A stretch of 64,000 nt of DNA from Acidimicrobiales bacterium (GTDB lineage: Bacteria > Actinomycetota > Acidimicrobiia > Acidimicrobiales > Palsa-688): contig DASUWA010000016.1 of NCBI GenBank assembly GCA_036378675.1, forward strand, positions 62,001 to 126,000, read 5' to 3'. Positions 1-8,621 of the stretch are shown here, in pieces. The notes under the pieces were generated by a model that made no database searches, was not told the origin of the DNA, and saw nothing but the letters and a program-made list of their open reading frames with translations. The position numbers and the translations under genes are program-made. Every line of letters begins with the position of its first letter. Within the stretch, counting starts at the first letter, position 1.

Positions 1-1294
1 CGTCGTGGTCGGTGAAGTACTGAAACGGCGAGCTCGCAGCCCACTCCTCGCCCTGGAAGATCATCGGGGTGAACGGCGCGGTCAAGAGCAGAGCCGCAGC
101 TATCTTCTGGCGCCCCTCGCCCACTAGCGCGGCCAACCTGTCGCCGGCGGCTCGGTTACCCACCTGGTCGTGGTTCTGGGTGAACACGACGAACCGGTGG
201 CCCGCAAGTCCCACCGGCGAGCGCCCGTGCCGGCGGCCGCGGTGCTCCGACCAAATCCCGTCGTACACCCAGGCCTGGCGAAGCGCCTTCGCGAGGGGGC
301 CGAGCGAACCGAAGTCGGAGTAGTAGCCGACGCGGTCGCCGGTGAGGACGGCGTGGAGTGCGTGGTGCCAATCGTCGGCCCAAACGCCGTCGAGGCCGTA
401 CCCGCCGGCGCCCCGGCTCCGAGCGAGACGCGGATCGTTCCGGTCGCTTTCCGCGATGACGAACAGCGGCCGCCCGAGATGTGTCGCCAACGCGTCGACC
501 TCCACCGCGAGCTCTTCCAGTATGTGACAGGCGGACTCGTCGACGATCGCGTGGACCGCGTCGAGCCGCAGGCCGTCGAAGTGGTATTCCTCGAGCCAGT
601 ACTTCGCGTTGTCGATGACGAACCGCCTGACCTCGTCGCTCCCAGGTCCGTCGAAGTTGACCGCTGCACCCCAGTTGGTCTGGTACCGGCCGGAGAAGTA
701 CGGGCCGAACTCGCGCAAGTAGTTCCCCGACGGCCCGAGATGGTTGTAGACGACGTCGAGCACCGCGCCCATGCCTTTGCAGTGACAAGCATCCACGAAC
801 CGCTTGAGACCGTCCGGCCCGCCATAACCGTGATGCGGGGCGAACAGGTCTACTCCGTCGTACCCCCATCCACGCGTTCCGGGGAACTCCGCGACAGGCA
901 TCAGCTCGACGGCGCTCACGCCGAGAGCGACAAGGTGATCGAGCCGCTGGATCGCCGCATCGAACGTTCCCTCGGGTGTGAAGGTTCCAATATGCAGCTC
1001 GTAGAGAAGCAGCCCGCGCGCCGAGATGCCTTTCCACATTTGGTCCGTCCAGGGGAAGCCGTCGGCGTCAACCAGCGCCGACGGCGCGTGAACCCCATCA
1101 GGTTGGGACCGCGATCTGGGATCGGGCCGCACCGGGCCACCATCAAGGCTGAACCCGTATCGTGTCCCTGGCCCTGCGTAGTCAACTTTCGTCCGCCACC
1201 AATCGCCGGGTGCGCGGCGCATCCCATGACAAGACCCGTCGATGACCAGGTTTACCTGTTGAGCGAACGGCGCCCACACCGAGAACTCGTGCAA
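1..1294 (-). CDS. treZ: malto-oligosyltrehalose trehalohydrolase, 3' end outside window
   Basis: Cytoplasmic GH13-family enzyme that releases trehalose from maltooligosyl-trehalose made by TreY. The reading frame opens with TTG at 1294-1292, directly after the treY stop, and translates as LHEFSVWAPFAQQVNLVIDG, the N-terminal beta-sandwich start of TreZ. Further on come LLLYELHIGTFTPEGTF, the AVLDVVYNHLGPSG strand, the nucleophile region FDGLRLDAVHAI, and near the edge a TQNHDQVGNRA block and FQGEEWAASSPF. About 431 codons are present; the family is usually near 580, so the C-terminus lies left of base 1. Stop-to-start abutment with treY indicates translational coupling. Several long ORFs in other frames across this stretch have the low-complexity Arg/Ser composition of shadows. 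Identification is secure; only the TTG start is inferred. Confidence 0.93.
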   Translation of the reverse strand, partial: MHEFSVWAPFAQQVNLVIDGSCHGMRRAPGDWWRTKVDYAGPGTRYGFSLDGGPVRPDPRSRSQPDGVHAPSALVDADGFPWTDQMWKGISARGLLLYELHIGTFTPEGTFDAAIQRLDHLVALGVSAVELMPVAEFPGTRGWGYDGVDLFAPHHGYGGPDGLKRFVDACHCKGMGAVLDVVYNHLGPSGNYLREFGPYFSGRYQTNWGAAVNFDGPGSDEVRRFVIDNAKYWLEEYHFDGLRLDAVHAIVDESACHILEELAVEVDALATHLGRPLFVIAESDRNDPRLARSRGAGGYGLDGVWADDWHHALHAVLTGDRVGYYSDFGSLGPLAKALRQAWVYDGIWSEHRGRRHGRSPVGLAGHRFVVFTQNHDQVGNRAAGDRLAALVGEGRQKIAAALLLTAPFTPMIFQGEEWAASSPFQYFTDHD

Positions 1295-3931
1295 TCAGCT
1301 GTCCTCCCGTGCGAGCACCGCGACAGGAAAGCGGGCCCACAGAGATCCAACGTCGTTCGTCCCACCGCTCCAACGGTCTCCGGTCAGCAGGTGTCGCCAC
1401 TCGCCGATTGGTATGTCAACGGTCGTGCGTGCGACGTCGGACGTCGCGCGTACGGGCGCAATCACCGCAACGCCTCCACGGTCGTACGCCACTACCGCTT
1501 CTGACGACGGCCCCTCGCATCGGAGCGGCTCGTACATCGTGGACTGGAAGCGGTCGGGGTTGTCGCGCCGGTACTGGAGCAGCCGGTGGATCATCCCGAG
1601 CTTCGAAGCGCCGGCTCCTTCATTAAGGGCTAGCTCCCCGATCGCGCCCGACTTGATCTCGCTCAGTAGCCGGATTCGCGAGTCGAAGTCCACCACACGC
1701 CGGTTGTCCGGGTCGACGAGGCTGAGGTCCCACAGTTCGGTTCCCTGGTAGATGTCGGGGACACCCGGGCACGTGAGGAGAAAGGCGGTTTGCGCAAGGG
1801 AGTTTCGGCGCCCTCTTTCTATGAGGGCGTGGGTGTCCAGAAAGCGTGCGACGTCCGATCGAAAGCGCCCATCTCCTAGCAAGCCCCTGACTACGGTTTC
1901 GAGACCTGTCTCGTACTCCGAATCCGGGTCGCTCCAAGACGTGCGCACCTTCGCCTCGCGTTCCGCCTTCAGCATGAACGACACCGCCCGGTCAACGTCC
2001 AGCGGCCACGCGCCTACCAGTGTTTGGTAGAGCAGGTACTCAGCGTTCCTGTCGCTCCAACCGTCCCTGCGGTATCCGTCCGCAATTTCCGCCCACCGCC
2101 ATACCGCTTGGCTCCACTCGCCAGGGATCTCCGAGATCACGTTCAACCTGGCGCGGACATCACCGCTTCTCTTGGTGTCGTGGGTGGAGAGTGTCAGCAT
2201 CGTCTCTGGCCAAGCTCTCGCCAATCGGGCAGTGGTCTCGTGGAACTCCGCGACAGGCCGCCCGAACGCACCCGGGTCGCCTCCCACCTCGTTCAACGAC
2301 ACCAGCCGGTTGTACCGGTAGAAGGCGGTGTCCTCGACCCCCTTGGCCATCACCGGAGTCGTGAGCTGCTGCAGACGCTCGCAGAACTCGTGTTCCGCGT
2401 CTCCGTCGTGCAGCCCGAGAGCCAGTTCACTGAGGAAGACCAGCAGCTCACCGTCGAGGTCGGGCCGGCGTTCTCTCGTTTCGTCCAACGCGCGCCCGAC
2501 CTGACGTCGATCCTCATGACGCACCGGGTGTCCCGGTCGTACGTAAGTCCGGTAGACGCTGTAGTGGGACACCATTTCCCGCACGGCGTCGCGCAGCTCC
2601 CGGCGGGTGTGGTCGCGGTCGCGGCGGTGCCGCTCGCAGATTTGCGCAAGGAGCGTTGTCTGGCGCTCTACTTCTGCGGCGAGATCCTCCCGCATGACAT
2701 GCATCTTCGCGGCGTGCACGACCTCTGGCCACGGCTCGATCTCGCCGGCGAAGTCGTGGTAGGCGGTTGTCATGGCCGCCTCGTTCTCGGTCGCGACGAA
2801 CAGGTTGTTGATCCGGATGAGGAAGTCGTATCCGGAAGTGCCCGCCACGGGCCAGGCACGGGGCACCTCCTCGTCGGTTTGGAGGATCTTTTCAACGACG
2901 GTGTAGACGCCGCCGGTCCTTTCCCTGAGTCGAACGGTGTAGCCCTCGGGATCTCGCAATCCGTCCACGTGGTCCACTCTCAACCCATCCAGCGTTCCGT
3001 CTTCGACGAGTTGGATGATCAGCCTGTGCGTGTCGGCGAACACGTCCGGATCGTCGACCCGGACGCCTATCAGAGATTCGATATTGAAGAACCGCCGGTA
3101 GTCGATCTCTTCGCTCGCGATCCGCCAGTAAGCGACCCGGTAGTTCTGCCGGCGCAGCAGCTCGTCAAGGCGGTCGGGGTCGGAGTTCACCTCCCGGACC
3201 TCATCCTCCACCGCTCGCGCCACTCCGGTGTCGCGCTCGCAAAGCTCAGACAGTTGCCGGGCGAGTTCGATCTTCCGATCGTGACGCTCTTGGACACCTG
3301 CGCGGTCGGTAACCCGGGCGGGGGGCAGCGACCTCACGCCCTCCGAGATGTCCGCCAACTTGGCGGACCCCGATAACCGAGCCGCTCGACCGAGGACCTC
3401 GTCGACCGTCTTGGGTGAGACCGGCAGCTCGTGTTCGAAGTAGCGCACGACGAACGTTCCACCGGTGCGGACGATCGTGAGCTCGCCTTTCTCCAGCGCC
3501 CGACCGTACTGGTCGCCCAGTATCGGCACGAGAACTGTGTAGGACGAGCGCTCGTCGGCGGCTTCCCAGTCGATGTCGAAGTAGCGGGCGTAGGGGCTCG
3601 ACGGGCCGTTCTCGAGAACGTCCCACCACCATCGGTTCGACTTTGCGTCTGCGGCCATGTGGTTAGGGACGATGTCGAGCACCTGTCCCAGGCCGGCTTG
3701 CCTCAAAGCCCCGACCAAAGAGGCGTGGGCCGCCGCTCCTCCGAGCTCCTCGTTGAACCGGTGAGGGTCCGCCACGTCATACCCGTGGGTGCTTCCCGGA
3801 ACCGCCTGGAAATAGGGAGAGCAGTACAGGTGCGAAACTCCCAGTGAGGACAGGTACTCCGCGATCCGAGCAGCGTCCTCAAAGGTGAAGCCCTTGTTCA
3901 GCTGTACCCGGTAGGTCGAGCTCGGGACCAC
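1295..3931 (-). CDS. treY: malto-oligosyltrehalose synthase
   Basis: GH13_26 enzyme that isomerises the reducing-end alpha-1,4 bond of maltodextrins to alpha-1,1, the first step of the TreY-TreZ trehalose route. The 878-aa product starts at a GTG and begins STYRVQLNKGFTFEDA, followed by LGVSHLYCSPYF and STHGYDV, the family's N-terminal signature. Catalytic-region motifs seen are DGLRVDHVDGL (nucleophile), a VVEKIL segment (acid/base) and TLSTHDTKRSGDVRARL (third acid). Length is at the upper end for the family. It is the upstream gene of a treY-treZ operon and is divergent from pxpA, leaving only about 40 bp for both promoters. Trehalose here would act as an osmolyte or storage sugar. Confidence 0.96.
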   Translation of the reverse strand: MVPSSTYRVQLNKGFTFEDAARIAEYLSSLGVSHLYCSPYFQAVPGSTHGYDVADPHRFNEELGGAAAHASLVGALRQAGLGQVLDIVPNHMAADAKSNRWWWDVLENGPSSPYARYFDIDWEAADERSSYTVLVPILGDQYGRALEKGELTIVRTGGTFVVRYFEHELPVSPKTVDEVLGRAARLSGSAKLADISEGVRSLPPARVTDRAGVQERHDRKIELARQLSELCERDTGVARAVEDEVREVNSDPDRLDELLRRQNYRVAYWRIASEEIDYRRFFNIESLIGVRVDDPDVFADTHRLIIQLVEDGTLDGLRVDHVDGLRDPEGYTVRLRERTGGVYTVVEKILQTDEEVPRAWPVAGTSGYDFLIRINNLFVATENEAAMTTAYHDFAGEIEPWPEVVHAAKMHVMREDLAAEVERQTTLLAQICERHRRDRDHTRRELRDAVREMVSHYSVYRTYVRPGHPVRHEDRRQVGRALDETRERRPDLDGELLVFLSELALGLHDGDAEHEFCERLQQLTTPVMAKGVEDTAFYRYNRLVSLNEVGGDPGAFGRPVAEFHETTARLARAWPETMLTLSTHDTKRSGDVRARLNVISEIPGEWSQAVWRWAEIADGYRRDGWSDRNAEYLLYQTLVGAWPLDVDRAVSFMLKAEREAKVRTSWSDPDSEYETGLETVVRGLLGDGRFRSDVARFLDTHALIERGRRNSLAQTAFLLTCPGVPDIYQGTELWDLSLVDPDNRRVVDFDSRIRLLSEIKSGAIGELALNEGAGASKLGMIHRLLQYRRDNPDRFQSTMYEPLRCEGPSSEAVVAYDRGGVAVIAPVRATSDVARTTVDIPIGEWRHLLTGDRWSGGTNDVGSLWARFPVAVLAREDS

Positions 3932-3972
3932 CGCTGAAGTCTTACCCGCGCCGCAGCTGTAATACTGCGGTC

Positions 3973-4728
3973 GTGGGCAGGTCGATCGATCTGAACGCGG
4001 ATCTCGGGGAGGGCTACCCGACGGACGAGGCCGTGCTGGACGTTGTCAGCAGCGCCTCCATCGCCTGCGGCTTTCACGCAGGCACTCCGCTCGAGATGTT
4101 GAACACCGCCCGATCGGCTGCGTCGAGGGGGGTTGCGCTTGGGGCACATCCGTCGTACTTCGACCGGGAGGGTTTCGGCCGCCGCGACATGGACGTCCCT
4201 CCCGACCAGCTGCTGGCGATCCTGGCGTACCAGATTGGCGCGATGAGTTCTATCGCGGCGGCGGCCGGGAGCGCGTTGACGTTCGTGAAGCCTCACGGCG
4301 GGTTGTACAACCGCGCCGCCGTTGATCCCTCCACCGCCGAGTCAGTCGTCGACGCGGTTCGTCTCGCCGGAAGAGGGAGCCTCGCGCTCTTGTGCCCGGG
4401 AGGGTCCACGTTGGCGCAGAAGGCGGAGTCGGAGGGCCTGCCCTTCTTCCTGGAATCGTTCGCTGACCGCGCATACCGGCCTGACGGAACATTGCTCAGC
4501 CGTTCGGAACCCGGATCGGTGTTGACTGACCCAGATCTGGTCGCCGAGCGAGCGGTGAGGATCGCAACGGAAGGCGCGGTGACCGCTTGCGACGGTACGG
4601 TCCTCCCGATGAAGAGCGACTCCATTTGCGTGCATGGCGACACTCCGGGCGCGCCGACGCTTGCACGCACGATCCGCATGGCACTCGAACAGGCCGGAGT
4701 CGCGGTCAGGTCCTTCACGGCGAGCTGA
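3973..4728 (+). CDS. pxpA: 5-oxoprolinase subunit A (LamB/YcsF family)
   Basis: The 251-aa product belongs to the LamB/YcsF family. It begins with SIDLNADLGEGYPTDEAVLD, then IACGFHAG, GAHPSYFDREGFGRR, VKPHGGLYN and near the end SICVHGDTPGA, all hallmark blocks of the family. PxpA works with PxpB and PxpC in ATP-dependent opening of 5-oxoproline (pyroglutamate) to glutamate, removing a by-product of glutamine and peptide damage. The start is GTG at 3973. The pxpBC gene follows after a 12-bp gap, so the two are almost certainly one operon. The catalytic assignment rests on family knowledge; the motifs are directly visible. Confidence 0.95.
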   Translation: MGRSIDLNADLGEGYPTDEAVLDVVSSASIACGFHAGTPLEMLNTARSAASRGVALGAHPSYFDREGFGRRDMDVPPDQLLAILAYQIGAMSSIAAAAGSALTFVKPHGGLYNRAAVDPSTAESVVDAVRLAGRGSLALLCPGGSTLAQKAESEGLPFFLESFADRAYRPDGTLLSRSEPGSVLTDPDLVAERAVRIATEGAVTACDGTVLPMKSDSICVHGDTPGAPTLARTIRMALEQAGVAVRSFTAS

Positions 4729-4740
4729 TCAAGAACGCAT

Positions 4741-6267
4741 ATGGAAATCGAGGCTGTCGGCGATCGCGCTCTCCTCGTGTACGTCGGACACCTGGATGCA
4801 GTTCACCGTCTTTGGCGCCTCCTGCGGGCCAATCCCCCGCCCGGAACCGAGGAGATAGTCGCAGGCGCAGAGACGGTCCTTGTAATTATGCGAGGAGCCT
4901 CGGACGTGAGTGCGGCGGTGGCGCCGATCACTTCTACTCCAGCAGCCGCGAACGAGACGCTGAAACCGAACCGCTTCGAGATTCCCGTGGCGTACGGAGG
5001 GTTCGACACAGGCGACGTAAGCGCCATCGGCCATCTCACATCCGAGGACGTTGCGCGAAGGCACTCAGAAGTCGAGTACAAGGTCGCATTCCTGGGATTC
5101 TCCCCCGGCTTCGCTTATCTGGCGGGCGGTGACCCGGCGCTTCGGGTGCCGCGCCTGGCGACCCCGCGGACGTCGGTCCCGGCCGGGTCGGTCGCTCTGG
5201 CGTCGGAATTCACGGCGGTATACCCGCAGTCAACGCCCGGCGGGTGGCGCATCATCGGGCGAACTGACGTGAGCATGTTCGATCCCAGCTGTCCCGAGCC
5301 GGCACTTCTCTCACCCGGTGATCTTGTGAGGTTCCAGCCGGTCGACGAGGTAGGACCGCCGCCCGGCTGGCGTTCGCCCGCCCAGCCCTCTGAACGGGAT
5401 CGCTACGTGCGCGTTCTCGAGGCAGGTCCACTTGCCACGATCCAGGACGACGGCCGGATCGGGTGGGCACACGTCGGGGTCCCTCGCGCCGGGGTTGCCG
5501 ACCGACGCTCGGCCCGGCTTGCCAACCGGTTAGTGGGCAACGATCCCTCGGCCCCGCTTCTGGAAGCGACGCTCTCCGGTCCGAACCTCCGCATGGGATG
5601 CGATCGTGCGGTGGCAGTGACCGGAGCCAGGGCCGTCGTAACCGTGGATGGAATGCCGGCCCGACTCGACACCGCGCTACAGCTGCGCTCGGGCAGCGAA
5701 CTACGGATCGGGCGTTACGACGCCGGGGCGCGGATCTACGTTGCGTTTTCAGGCGGGATAGCGATGGATCCGGTCCTCGGCAGCGCATCGACCGACACGT
5801 TGTCCTGGCTGGGCCCGCCTCCGCTTCAGGACGGGGACCAATTGGCGTTGGGCGACGATCACGGCGCACGGCCCGTCGGGCCGTCGGGCGATCGCGAACC
5901 GACACCGGTGCCGCGTCCGGGCGAGGTCATCACCATCCCGGCCCGCAGGGGCCCGGGCGACAAGCGGGTCGGAGAGGCGGGACTCGAGGCGCTCGGGAAC
6001 TCGGTGTTCGACGTGGCCGCCACGAGCGACCGGACCGGAGTTCGCCTCAGCGGACCGCTGGTCTCCGTCGACGTTCGCGACGAGCTGCCATCGCAAGGAA
6101 TGCTGGCTGGGGCGGTTCAGCTACCACCCAACGGCTCGCCGATCGTGCTTCTGCGCAACCATCCGACAACCGGCGGTTATCCGGTCGCCGCCATCGTGAC
6201 CGACGACGGAGTCGACCGGCTGGCGCAGTGCCGGCCCGGTGTACGGATCCGGTTCGCGCTCCAATGA
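4741..6267 (+). CDS. pxpB-pxpC: 5-oxoprolinase subunits B and C fused
   Basis: A 508-aa single-chain fusion of PxpB and PxpC, often annotated as KipI/KipA or allophanate-hydrolase-like. Residues 1-205 are PxpB-like: GDRALLVYVG at the start, then VAFLGFSPGFAYLAG and the TPGGWRIIGRT block. From about residue 222 the PxpC-like half begins with VRVLEAGPLATIQDDGR and continues through GVPRAGVADRRSARLANRLVGN and YVAFSGGI. A proline-rich stretch near residue 210 looks like the linker. Together with pxpA upstream this gives a complete two-gene 5-oxoprolinase. In many bacteria B and C are separate genes, so the fusion guarantees 1:1 stoichiometry here. The gene is convergent with the NlpC/P60 gene downstream. 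Confidence 0.93.
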   Translation: MEIEAVGDRALLVYVGHLDAVHRLWRLLRANPPPGTEEIVAGAETVLVIMRGASDVSAAVAPITSTPAAANETLKPNRFEIPVAYGGFDTGDVSAIGHLTSEDVARRHSEVEYKVAFLGFSPGFAYLAGGDPALRVPRLATPRTSVPAGSVALASEFTAVYPQSTPGGWRIIGRTDVSMFDPSCPEPALLSPGDLVRFQPVDEVGPPPGWRSPAQPSERDRYVRVLEAGPLATIQDDGRIGWAHVGVPRAGVADRRSARLANRLVGNDPSAPLLEATLSGPNLRMGCDRAVAVTGARAVVTVDGMPARLDTALQLRSGSELRIGRYDAGARIYVAFSGGIAMDPVLGSASTDTLSWLGPPPLQDGDQLALGDDHGARPVGPSGDREPTPVPRPGEVITIPARRGPGDKRVGEAGLEALGNSVFDVAATSDRTGVRLSGPLVSVDVRDELPSQGMLAGAVQLPPNGSPIVLLRNHPTTGGYPVAAIVTDDGVDRLAQCRPGVRIRFALQ

Positions 6268-6289
6268 CCTCGCCCGGCTACCCGGACGG

Positions 6290-7402
6290 TCAGCTGCTGA
6301 TATACCTCCGGGCGCCGGCGTACTGAGCCGAGAGGTAGGAGTTCCACAGCGGCACCAACTCCACCCGCCCGCCGGTCTGGGGCGCATCGAGCATCATGCC
6401 GGAGCCCGCATAGACCGCGACATGGTGAACCAACCCACCGGCGGCGAAGAAAACGAGATCCCCTGGTCGAAGGGCGTTCTTCGCAACGGGCGTCCCTTGC
6501 TGCGCCTGGTCGGCTGCGTCGCGCGCCAGCGTCACCCCGAACAGGCGGTAGACCGCGTAGGTCAGGCCGGAGCAGTCGTAGCCGTAAGCCGATGTGCCGG
6601 CCCAGAGATATGGCAATCCCAGAAACTGCTCGGCCTGTCTCAGGACGGGTACGCCGCCGGACGTCACCGGCCCGGTCGAAACATCGGACTTTGATACCTC
6701 GAGCAATCCCTCCGGGGTCGAAACCTCGAACGAGGTCGCCGACGAGCCGACCACCGGGAGCCGGGTGCCATAGGAAAGGCTCAGGTTCCCTGCCCGCGCG
6801 AAAGGAACCTTGATCGTGGCCGTCAGGCCGGATGTCGATGGCCGAGAGAATGTGATCTGGGCGGTGGGAACCCACCCCTCGATCCCGTGGGTGTACACGC
6901 TTCCGGTTTGGTCATTTACAAGAACGTGTGCCCAATCCCCTTCGACATCGAGAACGGTTAGGGGGTCGTCGAGCAGCGCCTGGGTCGCCATCCGCGGCCC
7001 CAGATCGAGCTTCTGGCTGTAGCTCATCGACGCGATCCACTTACCGACCGCCGGTGCGGCTTGAAGCAAGGGCGAGTCGACCGGTCTTACGAAGTCGGGG
7101 CGCTCCCATACGGTCAGCACGGGCACAGCAACCCAAGCCGGTTGCGGGATGCCCGCGGTCTCCGTCTCCGGAATTCGGTCGGCGCCCGGTCGCGTGGCCG
7201 TGCCATCGGGTTGGTTCGGCACGGAAGACCCGGGTGGTGCGACCGGACTCGGCTGGGCAATCGTGCTCGTTCGAACATCCGGGACCGCGGCGACGCCAAC
7301 GCCGGCGCGCGCCAAGCCGTGCGGTGCGACAGCTGCACCGCACGCGGTGAGGGCAGTGAGCAGCACGCCCAAGAAACCGCCTATCGCCCCGCGCCCCCGC
7401 AT
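6290..7402 (-). CDS. NlpC/P60 cell-wall endopeptidase, probable lipoprotein
   Basis: A 370-aa exported peptidoglycan hydrolase. The N-terminus has a short basic start, a hydrophobic stretch and the lipobox-like LTACG at residues 18-22, so a lipid anchor on that Cys is likely. A Pro/Thr-rich linker follows, then an SH3-like region (residues ~140-250 with DWAHVLVND and GIEGWVPTA). The C-terminal NlpC/P60 domain carries the catalytic Cys in YDCSGLTYAVYRLFG, LRPGDLVFF, and the His in GLVHHVAVYAG. Such proteins cut gamma-D-Glu-meso-Dap stem peptides during growth and division. Its 5' end overlaps no real gene; the neighbouring lipase is divergent. Confidence 0.93.
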   Translation of the reverse strand: MRGRGAIGGFLGVLLTALTACGAAVAPHGLARAGVGVAAVPDVRTSTIAQPSPVAPPGSSVPNQPDGTATRPGADRIPETETAGIPQPAWVAVPVLTVWERPDFVRPVDSPLLQAAPAVGKWIASMSYSQKLDLGPRMATQALLDDPLTVLDVEGDWAHVLVNDQTGSVYTHGIEGWVPTAQITFSRPSTSGLTATIKVPFARAGNLSLSYGTRLPVVGSSATSFEVSTPEGLLEVSKSDVSTGPVTSGGVPVLRQAEQFLGLPYLWAGTSAYGYDCSGLTYAVYRLFGVTLARDAADQAQQGTPVAKNALRPGDLVFFAAGGLVHHVAVYAGSGMMLDAPQTGGRVELVPLWNSYLSAQYAGARRYISS

Positions 7403-7463
7403 TTGGTTGCCAACGGTACATGCTGGAAGGACTTTTCGCCGAGCAACAGAAATTGTTCACATC

Positions 7464-8573
7464 GTGGATCGGAGGGAGCATCCGAATACGACCAAACGGC
7501 GCAAGCCCCGGATTCGACCAGGTCTTTTCCTGGTCGCCGCTGCCGGGCTGCTCGGGCTCTTCGCAGGACCAGCGCTCGCTTCCAGCGGGGCTGCTTCGCC
7601 GTCCGCCCCTCCGCCACCTCAGGTTCCGGTTCCTCCGCCGGGGACCGGGGCGTTGAAAGGCTTCGCCACCGAGATCGGCCAGAACGACAACGGCATGCCC
7701 CCGGGGATCGTCAACGCACCGTGCACGCCGGCCGTTGCCCACCCGTATCCCGTGGTTCTGGTGCACGGCACGTTCGCCAACGAGAACCTGACCTGGCAAA
7801 CGCTCGCTCCCCTGCTCTCCGACGCCGGCTACTGCGTCTTCGGGCTGAACTACGGGGCCAACTCGATGACGACTACCTATGGCGACCACTCGTACGGACT
7901 CGACTACATCGAGAACTCTGCCGGTGAGCTCAAGGGGTTCATATCCGACAAGGTGATTCCCGACACGTTCGAGCAGTCCGGAAACGCCGCCGGGTACCCA
8001 GCCGGATCCCATCCGCTCAAGGTCGACGTCGTCGGGCACTCTCAGGGAGGGATGATGCCCAGGTACCTGATCGACAGCACGTCGGACCAGCGTTATCCAG
8101 GACTCGGGGACGCTGCCCAGGTCCACACCCTCGTCGGCCTTGCCCCTTCGAACCACGGCAGCGCAGCGGAAGGACTCGTACCGATCTTCACCGGGCTTTT
8201 CGGGCCCGGCGTGTACAGCTTCCCGACCTCGTTGGGTTGCCCAGCGTGCTCTGAACAGGAAGCGGGGTCGGCGTTTCTCAATGCCCTGAACGGCTATTCG
8301 GACGCATCCGGCGTCAATTACTACGTCATAGAGACGTCCCACGACGAGGTCGTTACGCCCTACCAGTCGGCGTTTCTTCCGGCGACCGAGAACGTGGAGA
8401 ACGTGACGTTACAAGCCCAGTGTCCGACCGATCTCACCGACCACGTCGGAGTCATCTACGATCCCGTCGCTCTTCAAGACGTCATGGCGGCCCTGTCGAA
8501 CAACGGCTCAGCCGCAAGTGCTCTGCCCAGACCGACCTGCCCGGCTACCGTGCTACCGGTCCTGAGCGGCTAA
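7464..8573 (+). CDS. secreted triacylglycerol lipase / esterase (alpha/beta hydrolase)
   Basis: Secreted lipase-like alpha/beta hydrolase. The chosen GTG at 7464 gives a basic head (KRRKPRIRP), a hydrophobic core and a GPALASSG cleavage region, a standard Sec signal. The open frame extends upstream to 7149, but that part is antisense to the NlpC/P60 gene and reads as noncoding. The mature enzyme starts with a proline-rich linker. It then shows PVVLVHGTFANENLTW (oxyanion strand), VVGHSQGGMMPRYL (nucleophile Ser in GHSQG), a candidate Asp/Glu in ETSHDEVVTPY and a late His in LTDHVGVIYD. This layout matches actinobacterial class 2 (LipA/EstA-type) lipases. Two Cys pairs suggest extracellular disulfides. 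The exact start is uncertain, since no strong ribosome binding site precedes the GTG. Confidence 0.88.
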   Translation: MDRREHPNTTKRRKPRIRPGLFLVAAAGLLGLFAGPALASSGAASPSAPPPPQVPVPPPGTGALKGFATEIGQNDNGMPPGIVNAPCTPAVAHPYPVVLVHGTFANENLTWQTLAPLLSDAGYCVFGLNYGANSMTTTYGDHSYGLDYIENSAGELKGFISDKVIPDTFEQSGNAAGYPAGSHPLKVDVVGHSQGGMMPRYLIDSTSDQRYPGLGDAAQVHTLVGLAPSNHGSAAEGLVPIFTGLFGPGVYSFPTSLGCPACSEQEAGSAFLNALNGYSDASGVNYYVIETSHDEVVTPYQSAFLPATENVENVTLQAQCPTDLTDHVGVIYDPVALQDVMAALSNNGSAASALPRPTCPATVLPVLSG

Positions 8574-8621
8574 TTGGTGAGATTCCGTAGGATTTCACCA
8601 GGCGCAGGCCTGACTTAGAAT

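Noticed and set aside
124-1504. Several 230-440-aa frames on both strands over treZ
   Set aside because: Arg/Ser-rich shadow composition; the treZ frame itself reads as a conserved GH13 protein and starts with TTG.
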